Part shown: positions 1-8,154 of the stretch, one piece after another
Position numbering within the stretch: position 1 is the stretch's first letter
How the letters are laid out: each line of letters starts with the position of its first letter
From: AV2 sp035637175
GTDB lineage: Bacteria > Verrucomicrobiota > Verrucomicrobiia > Limisphaerales > AV2
DNA: 20,818 nucleotides
NCBI GenBank assembly: GCA_035637175.1
Contig: DASPXS010000074.1
Location: 1-20,818, forward strand
Direction: 5' to 3'
Notes under the pieces: model-generated
Told to the model about the DNA's origin: nothing
The model's database searches: none
Seen by the model: only the letters and a program-made list of their open reading frames with translations
Translations under genes and position numbers: made by a program

Positions 1-228
1 CTTGACGAAGACGGGACGCTGCTCGGCGACTTTTACGCTGACTTGTTTATTGAGGACCAATTGATCGTGGAAGTGAAGGCCGTGCGGAATCTAGTCGAAG
101 AGCATGTGGCGCAGTTACTCGGGTATTTGCGGGCTTCCCGAATCGAACACGGTCTGCTGGTGAACTTTGGCGCGGTAAAATTCCAAATAAAGAAGTATAT
201 CCTCACCGACGCCAAGCTTGCTTTTTGA
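1..228 (+). CDS. GxxExxY protein, C-terminal part (5' end outside window)
   Basis: The reading frame is open from the first base and ends at TGA 226-228, giving the last 75 residues of a protein. The residues FYADLFIEDQLIVEVKAV followed by a segment reading AQLLGYLRA and then LLVNFGAVKFQIKKYIL match the C-terminal half of GxxExxY proteins, a family of about 125-135 residues common in Verrucomicrobiota, Planctomycetota and Bacteroidota. The E-x-K pair in IVEVKAV and the preceding acidic residues resemble the core of PD-(D/E)XK nuclease folds, which is a family-level expectation; its cellular role is not established. The name-giving GxxExxY motif lies upstream of the window. The gene is followed by 40 bases of T-rich repeat and then the oxidoreductase gene. 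Confidence 0.8.
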   Translation, partial: LDEDGTLLGDFYADLFIEDQLIVEVKAVRNLVEEHVAQLLGYLRASRIEHGLLVNFGAVKFQIKKYILTDAKLAF

Positions 229-230
229 TT

Positions 231-254
231 TTGCGCCTTTTGTGCCTTTTTGTG
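231..254. repeat. Short T-rich phrase repeat
   Basis: Between the GxxExxY stop and the next start codon the sequence repeats GCC-TTTT/GTG units: ttgcgcctttt, tgtgcctttt, tgtg. It is short and could be chance low complexity. I list it because the other gaps in the window also hold phrase-like repeats, each with its own wording. Confidence 0.35.
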
Positions 255-268
255 ACTGAACAAGAATC

Positions 269-1417
269 ATGAAAAAACTCAACGTCGGCATTATCGGTTA
301 CGGCTTCATGGGCCGCGCCCACTCAAACGCCTATCGTAAGGTCAACAACTTCTTCGACCTGAATTATCAACCGGTCCTTAAAGCGGTCTGCGCCCGCAAT
401 GCCGACAACGCAAAAGCGTTCGCCGGGAAATGGGGTTACGACTCCGTCGAGAACGACTGGCGCAAGCTGATCGGTCGCAAGGACATTGACCTGATCGACA
501 TCTGCACGCCCAACAACACGCACGCGGAAATCGCCATCGCCGCGGCGAATGCCGGCAAGATGATCCTCTGCGAGAAGCCGCTTGCGCTGAACGCGGCGGA
601 GGCCGAAAAGATGGTTGCCGCGGTGGAAAAAGCCAGGGTACCCAACATGGTCTGGTATAACTACCGACGCTGCCCGGCCGTGGTGCTGGCCAGGCAGCTC
701 ATCGACGAAGGCAAACTCGGTCGCATTTTTCATTACCGCGCGAAGTTCCTCCAGGATTGGACCATCAATCCCGATCTGCCGCAGGGCGGCGCGGCGCTCT
801 GGCGGCTGGACGTGAAAGCCGCCGGCTCCGGCGTTACCGGCGACCTGCTGGCGCACTGCATCGACACGGCCCTGTGGCTGAATGGCACCATCGATTCGGT
901 CAGCGCCATGACCGAAACGTTCATCAAGGAGCGCAAACATCAACTGACCGGCAAAGTGGAGAAGGTCGGCATCGATGACGCCTGCGCGTTCCTGGCCCGG
1001 TTCAGCAACGGTTCGCTGGCGACGTTCGAATCGACGCGCTACGCGCGCGGCCACAAGGCGCTCTACACTTTTGAAATCAATGGCGAGCACGCCTCAATTT
1101 TCTGGGACCTGCACGACCTGCATCGGCTCCAATATTTCGATCATCGCGACGAGGGCCGGGTGCGTGGCTGGCGGAACATCCACGTCAGCGACGGCGACCA
1201 GCCCTACATGAAGAACTGGTGGGTGCCCGGTCTGCAGATCGGTTACGAACACAGCTTCGTGCATCAGGTCGCCGATTTTCTCCAGGGCCTGGATTCCGGC
1301 AAACCGGCAAAACCTGATTTCAAAGATGGCCTGGCCACCGATTATGTCACCGACGCCGTGCTCAAGTCGGCGGAGACCGGGCAGTGGGAAAAGGTGAATA
1401 AGGTGAAGGGCGCGTGA
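269..1417 (+). CDS. Gfo/Idh/MocA family oxidoreductase
   Basis: This 382-residue protein is a cytoplasmic NAD(P)-dependent sugar or polyol dehydrogenase of the Gfo/Idh/MocA family. The N-terminal Rossmann fold has the GxGxxG loop GYGFMG at residues 10-15 followed by RAHSNAY. The family motif CEKPLALN is at 101-108, with the conserved lysine at 103. The second conserved region GDLLAHCIDTALWL at 191-204 supplies Asp192 and His196, the usual catalytic Asp-x3-His pair. The C-terminal half is the beta-sheet substrate and dimer domain. Length is typical (350-400). The ATG at 269 is the first in-frame start and leads directly into the Rossmann strand. Substrate cannot be told from sequence; relatives act on inositol and glucose derivatives. 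The last codons (KVNKVKGA) come from a repetitive aaggtgaa stretch. Confidence 0.9.
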   Translation: MKKLNVGIIGYGFMGRAHSNAYRKVNNFFDLNYQPVLKAVCARNADNAKAFAGKWGYDSVENDWRKLIGRKDIDLIDICTPNNTHAEIAIAAANAGKMILCEKPLALNAAEAEKMVAAVEKARVPNMVWYNYRRCPAVVLARQLIDEGKLGRIFHYRAKFLQDWTINPDLPQGGAALWRLDVKAAGSGVTGDLLAHCIDTALWLNGTIDSVSAMTETFIKERKHQLTGKVEKVGIDDACAFLARFSNGSLATFESTRYARGHKALYTFEINGEHASIFWDLHDLHRLQYFDHRDEGRVRGWRNIHVSDGDQPYMKNWWVPGLQIGYEHSFVHQVADFLQGLDSGKPAKPDFKDGLATDYVTDAVLKSAETGQWEKVNKVKGA

Positions 1418-1420
1418 AGG

Positions 1421-1468
1421 GTTGGAGCGTTGGAGCGGCGGAGCGTTGGAGCGGCGGAGCGTTGAAGG
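1421..1468. repeat. Tandem repeat, 16-base unit
   Basis: The gap after the oxidoreductase gene consists of gttggagc (1421-1428), two perfect copies of gttggagcggcggagc (1429-1444 and 1445-1460) and a partial gttgaagg (1461-1468). It fills the space up to the GIDE-like start codon. No hairpin or promoter is evident in it. Confidence 0.85.
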
Positions 1469-1480
1469 GTTCCGCCAGCC

Positions 1481-1699
1481 ATGAACAACGATGCTTCGTG
1501 GGTTCCCTTTCTGCCGTGGTTCGGGGGCGTGATGGCGTTCCTCTGTTTGCTGTTTGCCCTCCGCTCGGGCAAGCGAAAGCGATTGGTCGATAATCTTCCC
1601 ACTTCCAAAACCACCGGCGTGTTCATCGGCCTGGTGGAACTCAAAGGCACGGCGGAAGTGGGAACGCCGCTGATCAGTTACGTCACCGGACAAGCGTGA
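1481..1699 (+). pseudogene. GIDE-like (E3 ubiquitin ligase-type) membrane protein, N-terminal fragment
   Basis: This encodes 72 residues: one membrane segment (about residues 8-28, FLPWFGGVMAFLCLLFAL), a basic stretch (SGKRKR) and then LVDNLPTSKTTGVFIGLVEL followed by KGTAE and PLISYVTGQ. That second part matches the beginning of the GIDE domain of bacterial homologues of the mitochondrial E3 ligase MUL1, in which D-x-P-T-S-K is followed by G-x-x-E-L-x-G-x-A and a G-x-x-C-x-x-Y motif. Full-length relatives have at least 200 more residues. Here the protein stops just before the expected Cys-x-x-Tyr step. The TGA at 1697-1699 overlaps the GTG start of the EamA gene. I treat it as a truncated remnant; a short coupled protein is possible because the frame is intact and has its own ATG. 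Confidence 0.5.
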
Positions 1700-2694
1700 T
1701 CGCCGATTCATGGTTTGCAAAATTGGTTGCATCGCGCATCCTTCGCGCCTGTGAACAGAACCGCCTCTTTCTAGTGCTCCCCGCTTTTCTCACCATCCTG
1801 CTGTTCTCGCTCTCAGCCGTTTTCGCCAACCGCACGGCGCGCATCCTGGGCGGTGTTGCGGCGAATTTTTATCGGCTCTGCCTGGCGACAGCTTTGCTGG
1901 CCGTCTGGTCTCATACGGCGGGCAAGGGGGTGGGCGGCGGCGCTTTTGGTTGGTTTTTTCTGAGTGGCTGCATTGGCTTCGGCGTTGGCGACCTGGCGCT
2001 GTACCAGGCGCTGCCGCGGGTGGGGCCGCGGCTGACCGTACTGCTGGTGCAATGTCTGGCGGCGCCGTTCGGCGCTTTGCTGGAATGGCTCTGGCTGGGC
2101 ACAGAGCTGACCGGCCGGGAGGTTGTTTGGGGACTGGTGATACTCGCCGGCGTGGCGCTGGCGCTGACGCCCCGCGAACATTGGCGCATTCCCTCCACAA
2201 CGCTGGCGGCCGGAGTCCTTTTCGGTGTGGTCGCCGCGCTCGGCCAGGGGGGCGGCGCGGTCGTCAGCCGCAAAGCCTATGCCGTCGTCCAAACGGCCGG
2301 CCAGCACATCGACGGCTTGAGTTCCGCCTATCAGCGGATTCTGGGCGGGCTGATTTTCGCCGCGGCGCCGGCGTTGTGGATCCGGGGACGGAGCCGAAAG
2401 GAACGTCGGGCGGAAAAGGGTGACGGGCCTCCCGGCAAACCGCCAACCCGGCTGAAAAAGGTTCTGCCCTGGATCGTGTGGAACAGTCTGGCCGGCCCGA
2501 CGCTGGGTGTCGGATGCTATCAGTGGGCTTTGGAGAACAATCCGAGCGGCGTCGTGCTCCCGATTGTCGCGACGACGCCCATTGTGGTGATTCCGTTTGC
2601 TTACTGGTTTGAAGGAGACCGGCCCGGACGGGGTTCGCTGCTGGGCGGGCTCATCGCCGTGGCGGGCAGCGTGGCGCTGGCGCTTTCACGTTAG
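1696..2694 (+). CDS. EamA/DMT family transporter
   Basis: The 332-residue protein is an integral inner-membrane permease of the drug/metabolite transporter superfamily. About ten hydrophobic segments form two EamA repeats, the first around residues 28-155 and the second around 173-332. They are separated by a strongly basic loop (RGRSRKERRAEKGDGPPG region). Motifs include the GVGDLALYQAL helix in the first half and GVVLPIVATTPIVVIPFAY in the second. Substrate is unknown; relatives export amino acids, nucleosides or other metabolites. The GTG at 1696 overlaps the preceding stop as GTGA, suggesting translational coupling, but the first 25 residues are not membrane-like, so a start nearer 1774 is possible. 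Confidence 0.85.
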   Translation: MIADSWFAKLVASRILRACEQNRLFLVLPAFLTILLFSLSAVFANRTARILGGVAANFYRLCLATALLAVWSHTAGKGVGGGAFGWFFLSGCIGFGVGDLALYQALPRVGPRLTVLLVQCLAAPFGALLEWLWLGTELTGREVVWGLVILAGVALALTPREHWRIPSTTLAAGVLFGVVAALGQGGGAVVSRKAYAVVQTAGQHIDGLSSAYQRILGGLIFAAAPALWIRGRSRKERRAEKGDGPPGKPPTRLKKVLPWIVWNSLAGPTLGVGCYQWALENNPSGVVLPIVATTPIVVIPFAYWFEGDRPGRGSLLGGLIAVAGSVALALSR

Positions 2695-2850
2695 ACTCTG
2701 GCCGCAATGCAAGCAAAAACTTGCGTTCAGCGGGGAAAAAACTTTCTCCGGAGGCATTTTCATTCTGGCACTCGCGCGGGCTTGGGAGTAGCATCGCCCA
2801 AGGTTTGACAAGCCGATTTGTTCCATGTTGTCGATGGGGTGTGAAACGGT

Positions 2851-3507
2851 ATGACGAAGCAGCCTACAGTCACGCAGCAGATCGTCGAGGAATTCCTGGG
2901 CGATGTCGCGCCGCTGGCGGAGCGGATCGGCTCGGCCGAAGGGTTGGTGGCGCTCGGCAACGCGGCGGCGCAAGAAGGTCATCGCGTGCCGGACGGGCCC
3001 TCGCTGCGCGCCTTCCTGTGCGAATACCACTCGCGGATTCTTGTCCCGCTGGAATTGCCCGCCATTTGCCGGGCGCACGGACATGCCGCCCGTTACGAAA
3101 TCCGCGAACTGATCGAGTTGGACCGGCAACTGGCGGACGAACCGTTGCTCCAAAAGTTCGCCACGGCCAGCCAACGCGTGGGAAAAACGCAGCTCAAACG
3201 GCTGCGCCCGTTGCGCGACCAGCGGTTGGTCCAGCGTTACCTCCGGGCCGTTCAGGCGGGAGAGGCGCACGCCTGGCACACCGTGGTTTACGGTTTGATT
3301 CTTTCGCTTTATTCGCTGCCGTTGCGGCAAGGTTTGTTGAGCTACGCGCGGCAAACGACGCGCGGGTTCGTCCGGTCCGCCTCAGGCCGGTTGCGCCTGG
3401 GCGAGAGCGAATGCCAGGACCTGGTGAGCGAAGTTTGCTCCCGCCTTCCTGAAGCGGTCAACACGGTGTTGAAGACGGCGGCCGGCGCGAAGCCGCAAAT
3501 CGGCTGA
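2851..3507 (+). CDS. UreF-like protein of unknown function
   Basis: The 218-residue, mostly helical cytoplasmic protein lacks a signal peptide or membrane segment. Its middle (LRAFLCEYHSRILVPLELP and the helix ELIELDRQLADEPLLQ) and C-terminal part (YSLPLRQGLLSYARQ, then G-x-L-R-L-G and a final amphipathic helix) resemble the urease accessory protein UreF. UreF delivers nickel to urease together with UreD and UreG. The N-terminal UreF signature (a PxGGF-x-x-S-x-G-type segment) is not present, and no urease gene lies nearby. So a role in urease maturation is doubtful and it may be a repurposed UreF-fold protein. Resemblance is judged by eye. ATG 2851 is the first in-frame start; a TTGACA hexamer sits at 2805-2810 but without a convincing -10 partner. 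Confidence 0.5.
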   Translation: MTKQPTVTQQIVEEFLGDVAPLAERIGSAEGLVALGNAAAQEGHRVPDGPSLRAFLCEYHSRILVPLELPAICRAHGHAARYEIRELIELDRQLADEPLLQKFATASQRVGKTQLKRLRPLRDQRLVQRYLRAVQAGEAHAWHTVVYGLILSLYSLPLRQGLLSYARQTTRGFVRSASGRLRLGESECQDLVSEVCSRLPEAVNTVLKTAAGAKPQIG

Positions 3508-3591
3508 CCGAAAAATTCCCGGCCGGCGAAATTTTCTCTGGTCTTCCGCGCTCCGACTCTTCAGTAATTGGGGGACGACGATTTGTTCCCC

Positions 3592-5115
3592 ATGACGAAC
3601 TTCCTTCACGCCAACCCGTACTTTGAAACGGGCGACTGGCTGGTCATTATCGTTTACCTGGTCGGGATTATCGGTCTCGGTCTCTGGTTCGGCAAAGACC
3701 AGAAAAATACCCGGGACTATTTTCTCGGCGGCAAAAACATCCCGTGGTGGGGCGTGAGCCTTTCGATTATCGCCACGGAAACCAGCGCGCTGACATTCAT
3801 TGGCGTGCCGGCGGTCGCCTACGGCACCAACCTCGCCTTCATCCAGATCATTATCGGCTACGTGATGGCTCGCGTCATTCTCGCCGTTGTGTTGGTGCCG
3901 CATTATTTCAAGCGCGAGATCTATTCGCCCTATCAACTGTTTGCGAACGCATTCGGCCCGGCGGCCCGGCGGACGGCGGCCGGATTTTTTTTGATCGCCG
4001 GCACGCTCGCGGCGGGTGTGCGCGTGTACGTGACCTGCATTCCGATCAAGTTGATGCTCGGCACCGACAAATGGATCCAGGGTAGCGACGGCATTCTTCT
4101 GGCGATTGTGCTGTTTGTGGGACTGTCGCTGATTTACACCTATGTGGGCGGAATCAAGGCGGTTGTCTGGACGGATGCGGTGCAATTTTTCCTGTTCATG
4201 GCCGGCGGTATATTCACGCTGCTGTACATCCCGCAATTGTTTGACGGCGGATTTCAGGAGGTCTTTGCCAAGGCGGCCAAAGGCGGCAAGCTGGAGTGGT
4301 TCAACCCAAATTTTTCCCTGGCGATGCCCTATAATTTGTGGATGGGCATCATTGGCGGAACCGTGCACGTGATGTCGTCGCATGGCGCGGATCAACTCCT
4401 GGTGCAGCGTGTGTTGACCTGCAAATCGGTGGCCGATGGCCGGAAGGCGCTGGTCTTGAGCGCCGTGATCATTTTTCCTTTGTTCGTCATCTTCCTGCTT
4501 ACGGGAGCGATGTTATGGGTCTATTATCAGCAATTCCCGCTCGCCATTCCGATTCCCGAGACGACGGCCGGTGTGAGCAAAAATGACTACGTCTATCCCA
4601 TCTTTATTCTGACGGCGGTGCCGCCGATCATGAAAGGTCTTTTAATTGTGGCCATCCTGTCGGCGGCCATGTCGTCCGTGAGCTCCGCGCTTTCCGCGCT
4701 GGCGTCCGTCTCCACAATGGATGTGATCCAAGGATACCGGTCGGTGGAACGCAGCGAAGAATATTTTCTGAAATTCAGCAGACGCTCGACCGTCGCGTGG
4801 GCGCTCGGGTTGGTCGTTGTCGCGTACGCCAGTCGGGAAATGCCGTTTGTCTTGAACGCGGCGTTCGCTCTGACCGGCCTGACGAGCGGCGCGATGCTGG
4901 GCGGTTTGCTGTGCGCGCTCGTTCTGAAAAAAGGGAGGGCAACGCCGGTCATCGCGGGCATGCTGGCCGCCTTGGCCGTGATGATTGCGATTCAACTTAA
5001 AACGACCGTGGCCTGGCCCTGGTTCACACTCATCGGGACCGTCGTGACGATTGCTGTGGCGTCGCTGGTTCGGCGCTTTGTCGGTCGGGCCGATTTCGAG
5101 GAAAGTTCGGCGTGA
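3592..5115 (+). CDS. Sodium:solute symporter (SSS family)
   Basis: This is a 507-residue inner-membrane Na+-coupled permease with about 13 hydrophobic segments. Family features are visible in order: an N-terminal helix WLVIIVYLVGIIGLGLWFG, the KNTRDYFLGGKNIPWW loop, and SLSIIATETSALTFIGVP, which forms the first broken helix of the LeuT fold with its Na2-site residues. Later come YTYVGGIKAVVWTDAVQ and the conserved AAMSSVSSALSALASVSTMD segment, where the paired serines usually bind sodium. Substrate is not readable; relatives carry sugars, sialic acid, proline or carboxylates. I chose ATG 3592 over an in-frame TTG at 3568 because it places the first helix at the usual distance from the start. 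Confidence 0.9.
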   Translation: MTNFLHANPYFETGDWLVIIVYLVGIIGLGLWFGKDQKNTRDYFLGGKNIPWWGVSLSIIATETSALTFIGVPAVAYGTNLAFIQIIIGYVMARVILAVVLVPHYFKREIYSPYQLFANAFGPAARRTAAGFFLIAGTLAAGVRVYVTCIPIKLMLGTDKWIQGSDGILLAIVLFVGLSLIYTYVGGIKAVVWTDAVQFFLFMAGGIFTLLYIPQLFDGGFQEVFAKAAKGGKLEWFNPNFSLAMPYNLWMGIIGGTVHVMSSHGADQLLVQRVLTCKSVADGRKALVLSAVIIFPLFVIFLLTGAMLWVYYQQFPLAIPIPETTAGVSKNDYVYPIFILTAVPPIMKGLLIVAILSAAMSSVSSALSALASVSTMDVIQGYRSVERSEEYFLKFSRRSTVAWALGLVVVAYASREMPFVLNAAFALTGLTSGAMLGGLLCALVLKKGRATPVIAGMLAALAVMIAIQLKTTVAWPWFTLIGTVVTIAVASLVRRFVGRADFEESSA

Positions 5116-5178
5116 CAGGTTCTCGGGGAGCCCCGCGTTCCTTGACTTGGTTTCGAGCGTTCGTTACGGTTTGCCTCC

Positions 5179-6198
5179 ATGAACCGTTGGTCTCTCCGCC
5201 TGGCACTGATCGCTTTTTGCGTACTGGCGTTTCCTTTCACCAGTCCGGCGCCGCTGGTGTACCGTCCCGGCGAAGGTTGGGTGTACGAATCGGTGGGCGG
5301 CGGGAAATGGGTCCGCACCCGCGCCAAGGACCAACTGGAAGTCGCGCGGAGCGCCTTTGACAGCAGGGATTACTCGACCGCTTTCAAGGCCGCCCGCCGC
5401 ACGGTCAGAGTCTGGCCGCTCTCCGACTATGCGCCCAAGGCCCAATACCTCATGGGGCGCTGCTATGCGGAAAAACATCAGGATGAGCGCGCCTTCAAGG
5501 AATATCAGAAACTGCTCCAAAAATATCCGAAGATCGAAAACTACCAGGAAATCCTCACGCGCGAGTTCGAAATCGCCAATCGTTTCCTGGCCGGCCAATG
5601 GTTCAAGCTCTGGGGTTATATTCCGTTCTTTGCTTCCATGGACAAGACGGTGGAGATGTATCAAAAGCTGATCAAGAACGGTCCCTACAGCGAGGTGGCG
5701 CCGCGCGCGCAAATGAACATCGGCGCCGCGCGCGAAAAGCAGGTCAGCTTCTTCAATCGCGTCGATCCGTTCCGCGAAGCGGTCAAGGCGTATGAAACGG
5801 CCGCCGACCGTTACCGCGACAACAAAGAGATCGCCTCCGAAGCGCTGTTCAAGGCCGGGTATGCCTACTACAAACAGGCGCAGAAGGCGGAATACGATCA
5901 GAGCGTGGCCGGCCAGGCCATCGCGACGTTCAACGATTTCAAGGTGTTGTATCCGGGGGACCCTCGAGTCCCGGAGGCGCAGAAAATGATCGGCGAACTC
6001 AAGAACGAACAGGCGCGCGGCAGCTTTGAAGTCGCCCGGTTCTATGAAAAGAAAAAGCGCTGGCAGGGCGCCCGCACTTATTACAACGATGTGGTCAACA
6101 TCCTGCGGAGCGAACCCAACTCGCCGTACGCCGAAGCGGCCAAAGAACGAATCGACGCCATCAATAAGCGGATGCAACCACAGACGGCCCAGAAATAA
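5179..6198 (+). CDS. Exported TPR protein, BamD/YbgF-like
   Basis: The 339-residue protein has an N-terminal signal sequence (RWSLRLALIAFCVLAFPF, likely cleaved near residue 25) and then tetratricopeptide-like helix pairs. Examples are the segments around AKDQLEVARSAFDSRDYSTA, ApkAQYLMGRCYAEKHQD and SEALFKAGYAYYKQA. The spacing and the DYAPKAQYLMGRCY signature resemble BamD and the TPR part of YbgF/CpoB. BamD belongs to the outer-membrane protein assembly complex and is a lipoprotein; here the Cys in IAFC lies inside the hydrophobic core and does not form a normal lipobox, so periplasmic release or an uncleaved anchor is possible. The stop codon is one base away from the LptE-like start, indicating co-translation and a shared envelope role. 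Confidence 0.75.
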   Translation: MNRWSLRLALIAFCVLAFPFTSPAPLVYRPGEGWVYESVGGGKWVRTRAKDQLEVARSAFDSRDYSTAFKAARRTVRVWPLSDYAPKAQYLMGRCYAEKHQDERAFKEYQKLLQKYPKIENYQEILTREFEIANRFLAGQWFKLWGYIPFFASMDKTVEMYQKLIKNGPYSEVAPRAQMNIGAAREKQVSFFNRVDPFREAVKAYETAADRYRDNKEIASEALFKAGYAYYKQAQKAEYDQSVAGQAIATFNDFKVLYPGDPRVPEAQKMIGELKNEQARGSFEVARFYEKKKRWQGARTYYNDVVNILRSEPNSPYAEAAKERIDAINKRMQPQTAQK

Positions 6199-6199
6199 T

Positions 6200-6712
6200 A
6201 TGCGTCCGCTGACTGTGTTCCTGGCCTCGGTCTGGGTGGCGGGACTGTGCGGTTGCGCCGGCTATCGGCTCGGCCCGACGAACCCGGAGTTGACGGGCGG
6301 GAAAACGATTCAGGTGAATTTTTTTGACAACCGGACCCTGGAACCGCGCCTGGTCGAGGCGCTCAATCACGCGTTGCGCAAGAGCCTGCAGCAGGACGGC
6401 ACTTACAAACTGAACAGCCGCGGCGACGGTGATATCATTGTCAACGGCGCCATTCTAAAATACGAACGGCAGGGCGTTTCCTTTCAGCCGAACGACATTC
6501 TCACAGTGCGTGATTACCAGGTGACGCTGACCGTGAAGGTCACCGCGACCGAACGCGCCAGCGGTAAAATCGTTCTGGACCGCGACGTGACCGGTCGCAC
6601 GACGGTGCGTGTGGGTTCCGACCTGCCGAGCGCCGAGCGGCAGTCGCTCCCGTTGTTGAGCGATGACTTTGCACGAAACGCCACGACGTTGTTGGTCGAA
6701 GGGACGTGGTGA
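6200..6712 (+). CDS. LptE-like outer-membrane lipoprotein
   Basis: The 170-residue product starts at ATG 6200, immediately after the TAA of the TPR gene. It has a lipoprotein signal peptide with the lipobox L16-C17-G18-C19, followed by AGYRLGPT. The segment KTIQVNFFDNRTLEPRLVEA and the later strands (DGDIIVNGAILKYERQGV, TVRDYQVTLTVKVTA) match LptE-family proteins. LptE forms the plug of the LptD translocon that inserts lipopolysaccharide in the outer membrane. It supports an outer membrane in this organism. lptD is not in the window. An upstream in-frame extension to 6026 overlaps the TPR gene and lacks a signal peptide, so I reject it. Confidence 0.8.
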   Translation: MRPLTVFLASVWVAGLCGCAGYRLGPTNPELTGGKTIQVNFFDNRTLEPRLVEALNHALRKSLQQDGTYKLNSRGDGDIIVNGAILKYERQGVSFQPNDILTVRDYQVTLTVKVTATERASGKIVLDRDVTGRTTVRVGSDLPSAERQSLPLLSDDFARNATTLLVEGTW

Positions 6713-6879
6713 ACTGGCATCGCAGAGGCGCCTTTTGCAGCGCGAACCATGCAACATTCACCTCACCCGGCCTTCAGCCATTGGCTCCCCGTCCGATGGG
6801 ATACTCAATGGGCGAGGGGCGGTGCGTCATCGAATTCGCGAATGTCGCGGCAAAGAAATGTCAGTGACTGCAGAGCAAC

Positions 6880-8139
6880 ATGAAACGCTTCGCATCGATC
6901 CTGATCTCCTGCGCGCTGCTGGCGGCGATGCGACTGCCGGCAGGCGACTGGCCGCAATGGCACGGGCCGACGCGGGATTGTCGTCTTCCCGACACCGAAC
7001 CGGTCCCGACCGCGTTGCCGAACGACCTCAAACCGGACTGGAAAATCCCGGTCGGCGGCGGGTTTTCCTCGCCGGTCGTCGCCGGCGGCAAAGCGGCTTA
7101 TCTCGACGAAAACGGCCAACAAGAGGTCGCCCACCTGATTGACGCGACGACGGGGAAGGAAATCTGGAACGCCGCATTTGCCGACCGTTTCGAAGACGAA
7201 TGGGGCGCCGGTTCGCGCAGCACGCCGTTCATCGACGGCGACCGCGTTTATGTGCAGTCCTGCAACGGGGAGTTTCGCTGTCTGGGCCTGGCCGACGGCA
7301 AAGTGATTTGGGGAACGAGTTTCGGGAAGGATTTCGGCGTCAGGTTTCTCGGCGCCAAGGCCAATTCGGGCACCGCGACCCGCCGCGGCAACAATGGTTC
7401 CGGTATCGTGGATGGCGACGCGGTGATTGTCCCGGTCGGCAGCACCGACGGCGCGACGCTGGTCAGTTTGGACAAGCGCAACGGCAGGATGATTTGGAAA
7501 TCGGGGAACGACGAAGCGGCTTATTCCTCGCCCCTGGTCGCCTCGCTTGCCGGTGTAAAGCAAATCGTTTATCTCTCCGCGGATTCGCTCGCCGGTTATG
7601 ATCCGGCCAGCGGCAAAATCCTCTGGCGTGTGCCTCTGAACACGGACGCCAAACGCCATGCTTGTTCGCCGGTCATCGTGGGGGACACAGTCACCGTGAA
7701 CTCGCATACCTTCGGCACGCTCTGTTTCAAAATCACCCGGGATGGCAACGGCTGGAAGGCCGAGCGGCCGTGGGCGAACCCGGAGTTGAAAACCAATCTC
7801 GCCACCGCGGTCGCCTTCGGTGATTGTTTCTATAACCAGGGCGCAAACCGGGATTATGTCTGCTTCGACGGGAAGACCGGCGCCCTCCGATGGTCGCAAC
7901 CCGGTTTCGGCCAGGGCAAGAAGGATTATTCCTCCACGATTCTTGCCGGAAAAAATCTGCTCGTGCTGAACGAAGAGGGCGCCTTGTTGCTGCTCAAGGC
8001 GGATTCGGCCAAGTACACCGAACTGGGCCGCGCCCAGGTTTGCGGCAACACCTGGAGCTTCCCGGCGTATGCCGACGGCAAACTCTACGTCCGCGACGGC
8101 CGCCAGCTCGCCTGCTACAGTCTGCCGGCGGGCAAATAG
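6880..8139 (+). CDS. Secreted PQQ-like beta-propeller protein
   Basis: This 419-residue exported protein has a signal peptide (about 1-22, KRFASILISCALLAAMRLPAG) followed by DWPQWHGPTRD, the W-P-Q-W-x-G-P-x-R-D opening typical of PQQ-like propeller proteins in Planctomycetota and Verrucomicrobiota. Propeller blades are marked by repeated A/D-x-x-T/S-G-K-x-x-W segments: IDATTGKEIWNAAF, GLADGKVIWGTSFG, LDKRNGRMIWKSGN, YDPASGKILWRVPL and FDGKTGALRWSQPG. These fit a seven- or eight-bladed wheel with tryptophan docking. No catalytic residues of PQQ alcohol dehydrogenases are obvious, so an enzymatic role is unsupported; such proteins are usually periplasmic and of unknown function. The ATG at 6880 is chosen because it starts the signal peptide. 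Confidence 0.85.
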   Translation: MKRFASILISCALLAAMRLPAGDWPQWHGPTRDCRLPDTEPVPTALPNDLKPDWKIPVGGGFSSPVVAGGKAAYLDENGQQEVAHLIDATTGKEIWNAAFADRFEDEWGAGSRSTPFIDGDRVYVQSCNGEFRCLGLADGKVIWGTSFGKDFGVRFLGAKANSGTATRRGNNGSGIVDGDAVIVPVGSTDGATLVSLDKRNGRMIWKSGNDEAAYSSPLVASLAGVKQIVYLSADSLAGYDPASGKILWRVPLNTDAKRHACSPVIVGDTVTVNSHTFGTLCFKITRDGNGWKAERPWANPELKTNLATAVAFGDCFYNQGANRDYVCFDGKTGALRWSQPGFGQGKKDYSSTILAGKNLLVLNEEGALLLLKADSAKYTELGRAQVCGNTWSFPAYADGKLYVRDGRQLACYSLPAGK

Positions 8140-8154
8140 GTATCGAAGGTGGCC

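Noticed and set aside
2805..2833. TTGACA hexamer upstream of the UreF-like gene as a sigma-70 promoter
   Set aside because: No TATAAT-like hexamer lies 16-18 bases downstream; the bases there are ttgtcg or similar.
3508..3545. Terminator after the UreF-like gene (aaaatt/aatttt around cccggccggcg)
   Set aside because: The stem is only about six AT pairs and has no T-run after it.
6757..6822. Possible hairpin repeat between the LptE-like and propeller genes (cctcacccgg ... gcgaggggcgg)
   Set aside because: The arms pair only poorly when aligned base by base; it may be a decayed repeat but I cannot support it.
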